Assembly: GCA_035630295.1 (NCBI GenBank)
Contig: DASQKY010000032.1
Coordinates: 1 to 64,000 of the forward strand
Length of the DNA stretch: 64,000 nt
Source of the DNA: Acidimicrobiales bacterium
GTDB taxonomy: Bacteria > Actinomycetota > Acidimicrobiia > Acidimicrobiales > Iamiaceae
Direction of reading: 5' to 3'
Positions 1 to 7,545 of the stretch are shown here, one piece after another. The notes under the pieces were generated by a model. It made no database searches and was not told the DNA's origin. It saw only the letters and a program-made list of their open reading frames with translations. A program made the position numbers and the translations under genes. Position 1 is the first letter of the stretch. Every line of letters begins with the position of its first letter.

Positions 1-1261
1 GGGGGGTGTCGCAGTAGCCGGTGGTGGCGATGTGGTTGCGCCAGTAGGTGAGGTCGGCGGGTAAGGGCGTGATGCTCAGGAAGTCGGCGTAGGCGGCCTT
101 GATCAGCTTGTCGCTCACCGTCGAGGTCGGCGCCGGGCAGGGATCGGGGGCGTCGCCCAGGTCGAGGTTGATGAACTGGGGCTGGTAGTCCTCGACCTGG
201 GCGCTCGGGGTGTCCGGCGGGATGGCCCAGCAGTTCCGCCCGTAGCTCCACAGGCTGGCGTCGGCCGGGGACGCGACGTGGGGCACGGCGCCGTAGACGA
301 CCTCGGTCGCCCCGACGCCGCAGGCGCTGTGGGCCTCGGGTGGGGCGTAGGCCGTGGCGCCGACCGTGTAGGGGTCGACAGGCCCGTCGCTGGCCGCCCA
401 GATGAAGCGGTCGGAGAAGACGGTGCCGGACCCCACGGTCACCAGGCCGCCATCGACCACCATCGACGACACCAGGAAGGGCAGCGGCGCGCCGTGCTCA
501 TCGATGAGGGGCACGGCGGAGGACTGGGACGTCGACCAACCGGTGCCGGTCCAGTACCGCCACGACGACAACGTCCGCAACGAGCCGGTGGGAACCCGGG
601 CCACCACCGTGCGCAGGGTGTACACGTCCTGGGGCTGGAGGCCGTACAGGTAGTGGTGACTGCCGATGGTGAGGATGGTGGTGCCCCACGCTGGCTTGCC
701 GTCCGAGGCGGGCAGGGTGACCGTCGAGCCGGTCTGGGTGAAGGTGGGCAACGAGAGCGAGATCACCGCGTTGGCCACGATCTCCCAGGTGGAGGCCACC
801 CGCTCTTGGAGCAGCAGGTGGATGGTGGTGCCCTCCCTCACGCCGTGGGACAGCCAGTAATAGTGGTTGGAGCTCGCAGGCTTGAACCGGGCCGTGCGGT
901 TGGGGCCGAGCAGCGTCTGGGTGCCCCCGGTCTCGTGGTCGAAGACCACCAGGGCGTTGTTGACGAGGTAGCCGCTCTGGCGGGTGCCGTCGGGGTTCAC
1001 CGGGCCGACGAAGGGATCGTTGATCAGCAGCAGGGAGCGGTCGTCGCCGAGGGCGATGCTGGTGACGTTGTCGCCCCCGTTCAGTTCGTTGGCGTCGGCG
1101 CCATCGACGTAGCTGTCGACCAGGACGTTGAGCAGGCCGGCATCGCAGGCAGACAGCGGGGCCACGAGGGCGAGGGCGGCGACCAGGAGAGTCGCCCGGG
1201 CCCGGCGGCGGCGCGGAGCGACGCCCCGCTCGACGCACCCCCCTCCACCGATCTCGCCCAT
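1..1261 (-). CDS. secreted lipoprotein with DUF4214-like C-terminal segment, 3' end cut by window edge
   Basis: The frame runs leftward from an ATG at 1261 and stays open to base 1, so the C-terminus is missing (420 codons seen). Residues 16-38 form an Arg-rich n-region and a hydrophobic core ending in LSAC, a plausible lipobox, so export and lipid anchoring are likely. The middle is rich in aromatic and beta-type sequence (for example SSNHYYWLSHGVREGTTIHL) and recalls secreted DUF4185/DUF5005-type beta proteins, but I cannot assign a family. The last visible 40 residues (KAAYADFLSITPLPADLTYW) look like a DUF4214 repeat, a motif that recurs at the end of the toroid protein at 45092. Function unknown. 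The start rests on the signal peptide following it directly. Confidence 0.75.
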   Translation of the reverse strand, partial: MGEIGGGGCVERGVAPRRRRARATLLVAALALVAPLSACDAGLLNVLVDSYVDGADANELNGGDNVTSIALGDDRSLLLINDPFVGPVNPDGTRQSGYLVNNALVVFDHETGGTQTLLGPNRTARFKPASSNHYYWLSHGVREGTTIHLLLQERVASTWEIVANAVISLSLPTFTQTGSTVTLPASDGKPAWGTTILTIGSHHYLYGLQPQDVYTLRTVVARVPTGSLRTLSSWRYWTGTGWSTSQSSAVPLIDEHGAPLPFLVSSMVVDGGLVTVGSGTVFSDRFIWAASDGPVDPYTVGATAYAPPEAHSACGVGATEVVYGAVPHVASPADASLWSYGRNCWAIPPDTPSAQVEDYQPQFINLDLGDAPDPCPAPTSTVSDKLIKAAYADFLSITPLPADLTYWRNHIATTGYCDTP

Positions 1262-1304
1262 GACGCCCCCCGGTCCGGTGCCGACCTACCACCGCGCTCA
1301 TAGC

Positions 1305-1310
1305 ATAGTA
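1305..1310 (-). promoter_or_regulatory. possible -10 box (TACTAT) of the lipoprotein gene
   Basis: This is the only AT-rich patch between the lipoprotein gene and the tRNA. Read on the minus strand it contains TACTAT, about 43 bases before the ATG, with TATGCT next to it. No convincing -35 is visible. Confidence 0.3.
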
Positions 1311-1439
1311 CGACACCATCTCGACCCGGACCACGGACTCCTGGACAGCGCCCGGGTCGCGGTTCGAGCCCCGCCCCGGAGCCAACGGCCGGCCCTCGGC
1401 GGAGCCGGGTTACGGTGGCCCGTCGCCCCTGGCGGCGAC

Positions 1440-1512
1440 GGGCCTGTAGCTCAGTGGTCAGAGCAGGGGACTCATAATCCCTCGGTCGTGGGTTCGATCC
1501 CCACCGGGCCCA
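1440..1512 (+). tRNA. tRNA with CAT anticodon, probably tRNA-Ile2 (lysidine-modified)
   Basis: A complete cloverleaf can be folded. The acceptor stem is GGGCCTG with CGGGCCC, the D arm has an 8-base loop, the anticodon stem GGGGA/TCCCT carries loop CTCATAA, and the T arm is GTGGG-TTCGATC-CCCAC. The discriminator is A and CCA is not encoded. G1-C72 pairing rules out an initiator tRNA. The short D-loop and the anticodon arm resemble the minor isoleucine tRNA read after TilS modification more than elongator Met, but the choice between the two is inference. Confidence 0.88.
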
Positions 1513-1543
1513 CGCAGTTGCCGGTGCCGGCGGGCGGGGGGAG

Positions 1544-1549
1544 TACCGT
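1544..1549 (+). promoter_or_regulatory. -10 box TACCGT, leaderless arrangement
   Basis: TACCGT ends 8 bases before the ATG at 1558. No Shine-Dalgarno sequence lies between, so transcription would begin at or next to the start codon. Confidence 0.5.
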
Positions 1550-1557
1550 GGCCGTCG

Positions 1558-2250
1558 ATGGGCCCGGCCGACACCGATCTGCCGGTGCCGTCCCCGGCGG
1601 TCGGCGGGGACGGGCAGGTGTCGCCCCCCCGAACCCTGCTGGGCGTGGCCGCCGCCGTGGCCGTGGCCGCGTGGCTGGCCCGGGTGGCCACCGACGGCCC
1701 GGTCGAGACGGTGGCCGGCAGCGCCCTGGAGCTGGCCGCGCTGGTCGCCCTGCTGGCCTGGGCCGGGGCCCGCTGGCTGCCGATCCGTGAGGTGGCCGCC
1801 GGCATCGGACGCTGGCGCGTCGCCGCGGTGGTGGCCCTGGTGGTGGCCGTGCTGGCCGGCCAGCACCTCCGCCACGTCGACCTCTATCCCTTCGAGCCCT
1901 GGGACATGTACACCGAGCCGGTCGAGGCCTCCGGCTACCTCGAGCTGCGGATGCGGTCCGGGCGCCGCGACCTGGGGCCCCTGCCGCTGGCCGACGCGGT
2001 GCCCACCACCGCGGTGCGCGCCTACCTCAGCGGCCTGCAGCCCTACGCGGTGCGGGCCTCGGGCGGCGATGCCGAGGCCGAGGCGGTCGTCACCCGGGCG
2101 GTGCGGGCCGTGGTGGCCGAGCTGGGGCGCGACGACGTCGAGGTGGTGACGGCCCGACGCTGCGTGGTGCAGGAGCCGACGCGGGACGACCCCGCCGACT
2201 GCCAGGTGCTCCTGGACATCCCCGTCGATCCGGCGGGGACGGGGCCGTGA
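1558..2250 (+). CDS. membrane protein of unknown function, partner of the HTTM protein
   Basis: A 230-residue protein with about three hydrophobic helices (roughly 25-45, 50-70 and 78-98), then a soluble C-terminal half of about 130 residues predicted outside or in the cytoplasm. After the third helix comes FEPWDMYTEP. HTTM (vitamin K-dependent gamma-carboxylase-like) genes are often paired with a small membrane protein bearing a W-x-M-(F/Y) motif, and this could be the equivalent partner. The gene overlaps the following HTTM gene by 4 bp, so the two are translationally coupled. The start follows the -10 box by 8 bases, consistent with a leaderless message. Not recognised as a named family. 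Confidence 0.8.
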   Translation: MGPADTDLPVPSPAVGGDGQVSPPRTLLGVAAAVAVAAWLARVATDGPVETVAGSALELAALVALLAWAGARWLPIREVAAGIGRWRVAAVVALVVAVLAGQHLRHVDLYPFEPWDMYTEPVEASGYLELRMRSGRRDLGPLPLADAVPTTAVRAYLSGLQPYAVRASGGDAEAEAVVTRAVRAVVAELGRDDVEVVTARRCVVQEPTRDDPADCQVLLDIPVDPAGTGP

Positions 2251-3272
2251 TCCACGCCCGGGCCCGCGCCCCCCACCTGGCCGTCCTGCGGGTCACCGTG
2301 TTCGGCATCTGGTTCGTGACCGTGGCCCAGCTCCGGGTCCGGCAGTTCGCCACCATCCCCCCCGAGCTGGTCCAGCCGCCCGGGCTGCTGCGGGCCCTGC
2401 CCCTGGAGGAGCTGCTGGCCCGGCCCAACCTGCTCCAGGTGCTGCAGGTGGTGGCCCTGGTCGGCTGCACCCTGGCCGTGGCCGGCGTCCGGCCCTTCCC
2501 GGTGGTGGCGCTGCCCACCGTGGCCGTGCTGTTCGTGCTGGACGGGGCCATGAAGAGCGTCGGGGGCTTCACCAACCACGCCCAGACCGCGGTGCTGTAC
2601 GCAGCGGGCATCCTGGCCGTGTTCCCGGCCGCGGATGCCTGGTCGGTGGCCCGCCGCCCGGCACCGGACCGGCGCTCGCCGTGGCTCCACCGGGCCCCCC
2701 TGGTCCTCTCGACCCTGGTGATCACCACCGCCTACACCATGATCGGCCTGCGCCGGCTGGTCGACGGCGGCCTGTCGCTGGTGACCGGCGCGTCGGTGGA
2801 GACCTGGCTGGTCAGCCGGTCGCTGGAGTACGGCCGCTACCCCTTCGACGACGGGCTGCTGGTGCTGGAGCACCGGTGGCTGCTGGGGCTGGCGGTGGCC
2901 GGCATGGCCCTCACCACCTGCTTCGAGAGCCTCAGCCTGCTGACCCTGCGGTCGGACCGGTTCCGACTGGTGTGGCTGGCGGTGATCGTGCCCTTCCACG
3001 TGGTGACGCTGTTCGCCATGCGCATCTTCTTCTGGGAGAACCTGATCCTGGTGGTGGTGCTCCTCACCGGCCTGCCCGACCGGCTGGTGGGCCTGGTCGA
3101 GCGTCGGCGGGCGCCGGCGGGCCGTGCGCCATTGAACCGGGCGCCCGCCAACCGGGCGGCGGCCCGTCAGTCGTCGGCGCCGAGCCAGCCCTCGCTGCGC
3201 TCCAGGAGCCAGCGGCTGACGTCCATGGCCCGGTCGAGCTCGGTGCACAGCAACTCGCGCTCGCCCACGTAG
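2247..3272 (+). CDS. HTTM-domain (gamma-carboxylase-like) integral membrane protein
   Basis: 341 residues beginning with GTG, which overlaps the TGA of the upstream gene. There are about eight hydrophobic segments, with conserved-looking elements such as SVGGFTNHAQTAVLY in the middle and a helix-loop pattern ending near residue 285. This pattern resembles the HTTM fold shared by vitamin K-dependent gamma-glutamyl carboxylase and SdpB-like proteins. Bacterial members are mostly uncharacterised, so no reaction is claimed. The last 35 residues are Arg/Ala/Pro-rich and overlap the 3' end of the convergent gene at 3167, so the final part may be unconstrained. Coupled to the membrane protein upstream. 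Confidence 0.8.
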   Translation: MIHARARAPHLAVLRVTVFGIWFVTVAQLRVRQFATIPPELVQPPGLLRALPLEELLARPNLLQVLQVVALVGCTLAVAGVRPFPVVALPTVAVLFVLDGAMKSVGGFTNHAQTAVLYAAGILAVFPAADAWSVARRPAPDRRSPWLHRAPLVLSTLVITTAYTMIGLRRLVDGGLSLVTGASVETWLVSRSLEYGRYPFDDGLLVLEHRWLLGLAVAGMALTTCFESLSLLTLRSDRFRLVWLAVIVPFHVVTLFAMRIFFWENLILVVVLLTGLPDRLVGLVERRRAPAGRAPLNRAPANRAAARQSSAPSQPSLRSRSQRLTSMARSSSVHSNSRSPT

Positions 3273-3736
3273 ACCTCGGAGAGGGAGACCTCGACCCGGC
3301 CCACGATGCCGATGCTGCGGTCGGCGGCATCGGTGACCGAGGCGAAGGAGTCGATGGCCGAGACCTCCAGCGGCAGCTCGGTGCCCCCCACGCCGGCCAG
3401 GTCGGTGGCCAGCACCAGCAGGTCGGGCGAGAGGGCCAGCGGGGGCAACGACCACGAGAAGTGCAGCGGGAAGCGGTGCAGGTCCGGTGGATCCGCGCCC
3501 TCCTCCATCTCCAGCACCAGGTCCTCGAACGACAGCAGGACCCGGGGGTCGATCTCCAGGGCCAGGTGGATGTCGAGGGGGCCGCCGCAGGCCTCCTCGG
3601 GGTGGAGGTCGACCTCCCAGGCCTGGCGCAGCGAGTACGTCTCGACGAAGTGCCGCTCGTCGTGCACGTGGAAGCCGTGCGCGATGGCGTGCTCCTTCTG
3701 CTCGGCCACGAAGCCGGCGACGTCGATGACGGCCAC
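3167..3736 (-). CDS. conserved hypothetical protein, 189 aa, acidic
   Basis: The GTG at 3736 is preceded by GAAAGGAA, a reasonable Shine-Dalgarno sequence. The product is a soluble, acidic, mixed alpha/beta protein without signal peptide or membrane helices. It begins VIDVAGFVAEQKEHAIAHGF and has alternating hydrophobic strands in the centre (LDIHLALEIDPRVLLSF). I do not recognise a family. Its 3' end overlaps the convergent HTTM gene by 106 bases. Longer versions of this frame extend upstream into the phosphatase gene at 3831 and are not supported. Confidence 0.72.
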   Translation of the reverse strand: MAVIDVAGFVAEQKEHAIAHGFHVHDERHFVETYSLRQAWEVDLHPEEACGGPLDIHLALEIDPRVLLSFEDLVLEMEEGADPPDLHRFPLHFSWSLPPLALSPDLLVLATDLAGVGGTELPLEVSAIDSFASVTDAADRSIGIVGRVEVSLSEVYVGERELLCTELDRAMDVSRWLLERSEGWLGADD

Positions 3737-3817
3737 TGCGTTCCTTTCGGGGGATCGGGCGGCGGCCAGCCTGCCATGCGGCGTGACGGGCCCGGAAGCC
3801 TCGCCCGGTGGCGACGC

Positions 3818-3823
3818 TACCGT
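3818..3823 (+). promoter_or_regulatory. -10 box TACCGT, leaderless arrangement
   Basis: TACCGT ends 7 bases before the GTG at 3831, and no ribosome site is present. This fixes the start of the phosphatase gene well inside a longer open frame. Confidence 0.5.
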
Positions 3824-3830
3824 GCCCGGC

Positions 3831-4598
3831 GTGACCGACGACGAGATCCTCGCCGTGCTGGGCGAGGCGGCGGCCGCCGTCGCCGCCGCCCTCGCCGCCA
3901 CCCCCGACTGGGGCGAGGCGGGCACCCGCCCGGGCCAGCACCTGAGCGACCTGGCCGCCGACGAGGCCGCCATCGGGGTGCTGTCCGCCGCCGGCCTGTC
4001 CGTGTTCAGCGAGGAGAGCGGCCGCACCGGGGCCGACACCGACCTCACCGTGGTCATCGACCCCGTGGACGGCAGCACCAACGCCTCTCGGGGGGTGTCG
4101 TGGTGGGCCACCAGCCTGTGCGCCATCGACGACCGGGGTCCCCGGGTGGCCCTGGTCGACGACCTGGTGCACGGCACCCGGGCCACCGCCATCCGGGGCC
4201 GGGGGGGCGAGGCGGACGGCGCGCCCCTGGCCGCCAGCGGGTGCACGGACCTCTCCGCCGCCATCGTGGGCCTCAACGGGCTGCCGGCCCGCCACCTGGG
4301 CTGGGCCCAGTGCCGGGCCCTGGGCGCCGCCGCCCTCGACCTGGGGGCCGTGGCCTCCGGGCGCCTCGACGCCTTCGTGGACTGCAGCGGCGACGGCCTG
4401 GCCCCCTGGGACTACCTGGGTGCCGCCCTGCTGTGCGCCGAGGCCGGGGCCACCGTCCTGGCCCTCGACGAACGTCCCCTCCACGATCTGGGGGCCCCCG
4501 TCCGCCGCCCCGTGGTGGCGGCGGCCACCGCCGAGCTGGCCCACGAGCTGGCCGATCGCTACCGCCGGGCCGGCCCCCTGCCCCGCCTCGCCCCTTGA
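3831..4598 (+). CDS. inositol monophosphatase-family protein
   Basis: 255 residues. The metal-binding signatures of the IMPase/FIG superfamily are present: VFSEESG (acidic pair), DPVDGSTNA (the DPxDG[ST]xN motif) and the C-terminal APWDYLGAALLCAEAGA (WD motif). Family members hydrolyse inositol-1-phosphate, 3'-phosphoadenosine phosphate or fructose bisphosphate, using two or three Mg ions. The precise substrate cannot be read from sequence. At 255 residues it is near normal length. A second, diverged paralogue lies at 29478. The GTG start follows a -10 box, and longer frames upstream overlap the convergent gene and lack homology. Confidence 0.88.
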   Translation: MTDDEILAVLGEAAAAVAAALAATPDWGEAGTRPGQHLSDLAADEAAIGVLSAAGLSVFSEESGRTGADTDLTVVIDPVDGSTNASRGVSWWATSLCAIDDRGPRVALVDDLVHGTRATAIRGRGGEADGAPLAASGCTDLSAAIVGLNGLPARHLGWAQCRALGAAALDLGAVASGRLDAFVDCSGDGLAPWDYLGAALLCAEAGATVLALDERPLHDLGAPVRRPVVAAATAELAHELADRYRRAGPLPRLAP

Positions 4599-4635
4599 GG
4601 TGAGCAACGGTGCGTCGGGCCTGGTGGGGGGGCCG

Positions 4636-4641
4636 TAGGCT
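4636..4641 (+). promoter_or_regulatory. -10 box TAGGCT, leaderless arrangement
   Basis: TAGGCT ends 6 bases before the ATG at 4648 and no Shine-Dalgarno sequence intervenes. Confidence 0.5.
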
Positions 4642-4647
4642 GCGCTG

Positions 4648-5175
4648 ATGCACCCCGGGCTCCACCGCACCCTCCTCCGGGTGTTCCGGCGGCTGCCGAC
4701 GTCGGCCCGGCGGCGGGTGGTGCGCACCATCGCCCCGTCGTACACGGTCGGGTCCATGTGCTTCGTCGAGCGCGACGACGGCGCCCTGCTCCTCGTGCAG
4801 CACTCCTACCGGCGGCGCTGGGGCGTCCCCGGCGGCCTGCTGGAGCGGGGCGAGGCCACGGCCGAGGCCGCCGTCCGCGAGGTGCGGGAGGAGGTGGGCG
4901 TGGACGTGGTGCTGGTGGGCGAGCCGGCCGTGGTGGTCGAACCGGACCCCCAGCGGGTCGACGTGATCTACCGGGCCCGGCTGGCGCCCGGGGTGGCCCC
5001 CGACGACGCCCACCCCTCCAGCCCCGAGATCGAGACCGTACGGTGGTTCCCGGCCGGGGCGCTGCCCGAGCTCCAGCACGAGACGGCCTGCGCCTTCGTG
5101 GCCCTGGCCCGGGCCCGGGGCACGAGCGAGGCCGACCACGTGGCCCAGCGGCTGGCCCGGGAGCGGACCGGGTAG
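4648..5175 (+). CDS. Nudix hydrolase
   Basis: 175 residues. The Nudix box GGLLERGEATAEAAVREV is followed by REEVGV, satisfying GX5EX7REUXEEXGU at about residues 68-90, so it should cleave a nucleoside diphosphate linked to another moiety with Mg. A basic, amphipathic N-terminal extension of about 35 residues (RTLLRVFRRLPTSARRRVVR) precedes the fold, as in several Nudix proteins annotated as NUDIX-domain mutator relatives. Substrate unknown. It stands alone between the phosphatase gene and tRNA-Val, with its own putative leaderless promoter. Confidence 0.9.
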   Translation: MHPGLHRTLLRVFRRLPTSARRRVVRTIAPSYTVGSMCFVERDDGALLLVQHSYRRRWGVPGGLLERGEATAEAAVREVREEVGVDVVLVGEPAVVVEPDPQRVDVIYRARLAPGVAPDDAHPSSPEIETVRWFPAGALPELQHETACAFVALARARGTSEADHVAQRLARERTG

Positions 5176-5213
5176 CGTTCGCGGCCTCCGCACCGCACCG
5201 CCGGTGCCCGGCC

Positions 5214-5290
5214 GGGGGCGTAGCTCAGTTGGCCAGAGCGTCCGGTTTACACCCGGAAGGTCGTCGGTTCGATCCCGGCCGCCCCCACCA
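5214..5290 (+). tRNA. tRNA-Val (TAC)
   Basis: Full cloverleaf with acceptor GGGGGCG paired to CGCCCCC, anticodon stem TCCGG/CCGGA, loop TTTACAC giving anticodon TAC (valine, GUA codons), and T arm GTCGG-TTCGATC-CCGGC. Unlike the CAT tRNA at 1440, the CCA end is encoded. Confidence 0.95.
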
Positions 5291-5311
5291 GACGCGTCGG
5301 CGGGACCGGCC

Positions 5312-6022
5312 TCAGGGGGCGACGGCCACGGCCAGGGCCAGGCGGGCCATGGCCTCGAAGCCGGTCTCGCGCTCCTGGATCGAGAGGCGCTCCCCGGTGG
5401 GGAGGTGGTCCGACACGGTGAGCAGGGCCAGGGCCCGGGCCCCGGTCTCGGCGGCCACGCCGTACAGCCCGGCGGTCTCCATGTCCACGGCCAGGGCCCC
5501 CAGGGCCGAGGTCCGGTCGTTGACCCCCAGGTCGGGGGCGTAGAACAGGTCGGAGGTGAACACGGGGCCGACCCGCACCGGCACGCCGGCCGCCTCGGCG
5601 GCGTCGACCGCGGCCCGGGCCAACCCGAAGTCGGCCACCGCGGCCAGGTCCAGGCCGCCGGAGCGGATGCGGTTGACGTTGGAGTCGGTCGAGGCCCCCA
5701 GGGCCACCACCACGCTGCGCAGGGGCAGGTCGGGGCGCAGCGAGCCGCAGGACCCGACCCGGATGAGGCGCTCGACGCCGTACTGGCGCACCAGCTCGGT
5801 GGCGTAGACGGAGACCGAGGGGATGCCCATGCCGTGGGCCACCACCGACACCGGCTGGCCCTGGTGGGTGCCGGTGAAGCCCTCCATGTTGCGCACGTCG
5901 GTGACCAGGCGGGCGTCGTCGAGCAGGGTCTCGGCGATGTGGCGGGCTCGGCGGGGGTCGCCGGGCATGAGGCAGACCGGTGCCACGTCGCCCGGGGCGG
6001 CGGAGATGTGGGGGGTGGGCAC
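5312..6022 (-). CDS. deoD: purine nucleoside phosphorylase, DeoD type
   Basis: 236 residues, matching the 235-240 of hexameric DeoD enzymes. They cleave purine (deoxy)ribonucleosides with phosphate in cytosolic purine salvage. Motifs include the phosphate-binding LMPGDPRRA near the N-terminus, RVGSCGSL, the substrate-binding VDMETAGLY and a late LTVSDH containing the catalytic Asp. The GTG start at 6022 is chosen because a GGAGG lies a few bases upstream and the family begins here. The frame is open further upstream, but that part overlaps the Cys-rich gene at 6075 and has no homology. It lies 52 bases downstream of that small gene on the same strand and may be cotranscribed. Confidence 0.93.
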   Translation of the reverse strand: MPTPHISAAPGDVAPVCLMPGDPRRARHIAETLLDDARLVTDVRNMEGFTGTHQGQPVSVVAHGMGIPSVSVYATELVRQYGVERLIRVGSCGSLRPDLPLRSVVVALGASTDSNVNRIRSGGLDLAAVADFGLARAAVDAAEAAGVPVRVGPVFTSDLFYAPDLGVNDRTSALGALAVDMETAGLYGVAAETGARALALLTVSDHLPTGERLSIQERETGFEAMARLALAVAVAP

Positions 6023-6074
6023 GGCGCCTCCGCGGTGGACGGACGGCCGACGGTAGCGGCTGGCCGCCGGGCTC

Positions 6075-6290
6075 TCAGGGGCCGGTGGCGGCCGTGGTCG
6101 AGTGGCGCAGGCCCGGTACCAGGCCGCCGTCGCCCAGGGCCCGGAGGGCCCGCAGCTCCGCCACGTCGACCACCACGGCGTCGTCGGGCTCGCGGGTGCA
6201 GATGAAGGTGACGACGCAGTCGGCGCAGGCCGGCGTGTGCTCGAGGGCGCAGTCGGCGCAGCTGATGCGGAGGGGTTCGGATCGGTCCAC
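6075..6290 (-). CDS. small Cys-rich protein, 71 aa
   Basis: The product begins MDRSEPLRISCADCALEH and carries two CxxC pairs (ISCADC and PACADC) within 16 residues, which suggests a zinc or Fe-S site. A C-terminal half follows with the pattern VVDVAELRALRALGDGGLVPGLRH. I recall similar short proteins in other actinobacteria, but their role is not known to me. The GTG start at 6290 sits just before the conserved part. Longer upstream frame is an antisense shadow of the QueG-like gene. Divergent from that gene and upstream of deoD. Confidence 0.6.
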   Translation of the reverse strand: MDRSEPLRISCADCALEHTPACADCVVTFICTREPDDAVVVDVAELRALRALGDGGLVPGLRHSTTAATGP

Positions 6291-6351
6291 GAGGCGATCA
6301 TGGCCAGGGGGTGTGACAGCGGGGCCCCCGGCCACGCACCATGGAGGCCCC

Positions 6352-7545
6352 ATGGCCGCCGCCCGCCCCGCCCCCGCGCCCCCCGCCCCGCCCCGCCCGG
6401 CGCGTGCCGCGCTGGGCGACCAGGCCCTGGCCGCGGGCCGGGCCGCCGGCCTCGACGCGGCCGGCATCGCCACCGCCGAGCCCTTCACCGACACCCGGCG
6501 GGTCCTGGAGGAGCGGCGGGCCGCCGGCCTCCACGGGGGCATGGCCTTCACCTACCGCAACCCGGCGCGCTCCACCGACCCGCGGGCCGTGCTGCCCAGC
6601 GCCCGGGCCCTGGTGGCCGGGGCCCGGGCCTACGGCGGCGGCCCCCCGGCGGCGCCCACCGGTCCCGGCCCCCACGGGCGGGTGGCCCGGTACGCCTGGA
6701 GCGACCACTACGCCGCCCTGGCCGCCGCCCTGGAGGCGGTGGCCGGTGTCCTGCGGGATGACGGCTGGAAGGCGGTGGTGGTGGTGGACCGCAACGACCT
6801 GGTCGACCGGGCCGTGGCCCACCGGGCCGGCTTGGGCTGGTACGGCAAGAGCAGCCTGCTCCTCCTCCCGGGGGCCGGGAGCTGGTTCGTCCTGGGGGCC
6901 GTGGTCACCGACGCCCCGCTGGCCCCCACCGCCGAGGGGCCCGAGCCCGACGGCTGCGGCGGCTGCACCCGCTGTCTGGCCGACTGCCCCACCGGGGCCA
7001 TCGTCGCCCCCGGGGTGGTCGACGCCCGCCGCTGCCTGGCCTGGGTGGTGCAGGCCCCCGGGGCCGTGCCCCGCGAGCTGCGGGCGCCCCTCGGCGACCG
7101 CATCTACGGCTGCGACGACTGCCAGGACGTGTGCCCGCCCAACCGGGTGGAGCTGCGCCGCCACCGAAGCGATGGAGCCCCGGTCCCCGAGCCTGCGTCC
7201 CGGGACCGGGGCGAGGGGCCGTGGGTCGGCCTCCTCGACCTGCTGGCCCTCGACGACGACACGCTGCTGGCCCGCCACGGCCGGTGGTACATCGCCGAGC
7301 GCGACCCCCGTCACCTGCGCCGCAACGCCCTGGTGGCCCTGGGCAACGTGGCCGATCCCGACGACCCGGAGGTGGCGGCGGCCCTGGAGCGGGTCCTGGC
7401 CGGCCCCGACGACCTGCTGGCCGCCCACGCCGCCTGGGCCGCCCGCCGCCTGGGCCGGGACGACCTGCTGGCGGCCCTGGGCCCGGACCGGGGCCCCGAG
7501 GTGCGGGCCGAGCTGGCGGCGCCGGCCCCGGAGGTCCGCCGGTGA
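6352..7545 (+). CDS. queG: epoxyqueuosine reductase-like Fe-S protein (QueG family)
   Basis: 397 residues. Order: an N-terminal cobalamin-binding/catalytic region with VVDRNDLVDRAVAHRAGLGW and YGKSS, then two [4Fe-4S] motifs (CGGCTRCLADCPTGA and YGCDDCQDVCP), then a C-terminal helical HEAT-like part with RNALVALGN. QueG uses cob(II)alamin and two Fe-S clusters for the last step of queuosine synthesis in tRNA. It is therefore a possible B12-consuming enzyme in this window. The ATG at 6352 has GGAGG upstream. The stop overlaps the GTG of the next gene by 4 bp. No other queuosine gene is nearby. Confidence 0.85.
   Translation: MAAARPAPAPPAPPRPARAALGDQALAAGRAAGLDAAGIATAEPFTDTRRVLEERRAAGLHGGMAFTYRNPARSTDPRAVLPSARALVAGARAYGGGPPAAPTGPGPHGRVARYAWSDHYAALAAALEAVAGVLRDDGWKAVVVVDRNDLVDRAVAHRAGLGWYGKSSLLLLPGAGSWFVLGAVVTDAPLAPTAEGPEPDGCGGCTRCLADCPTGAIVAPGVVDARRCLAWVVQAPGAVPRELRAPLGDRIYGCDDCQDVCPPNRVELRRHRSDGAPVPEPASRDRGEGPWVGLLDLLALDDDTLLARHGRWYIAERDPRHLRRNALVALGNVADPDDPEVAAALERVLAGPDDLLAAHAAWAARRLGRDDLLAALGPDRGPEVRAELAAPAPEVRR

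Noticed and set aside
2043-4757. 904-codon open frame on the minus strand
   Set aside because: It lies antisense to the membrane, phosphatase and Nudix genes, is low-complexity (H, G, Q, R-rich) and shows no motif. Long antisense frames are expected at this GC content.
1440-5290. tRNA genes as integration sites for a mobile island
   Set aside because: No partial tRNA duplicate, integrase, transposase or change in base composition was seen near either tRNA.
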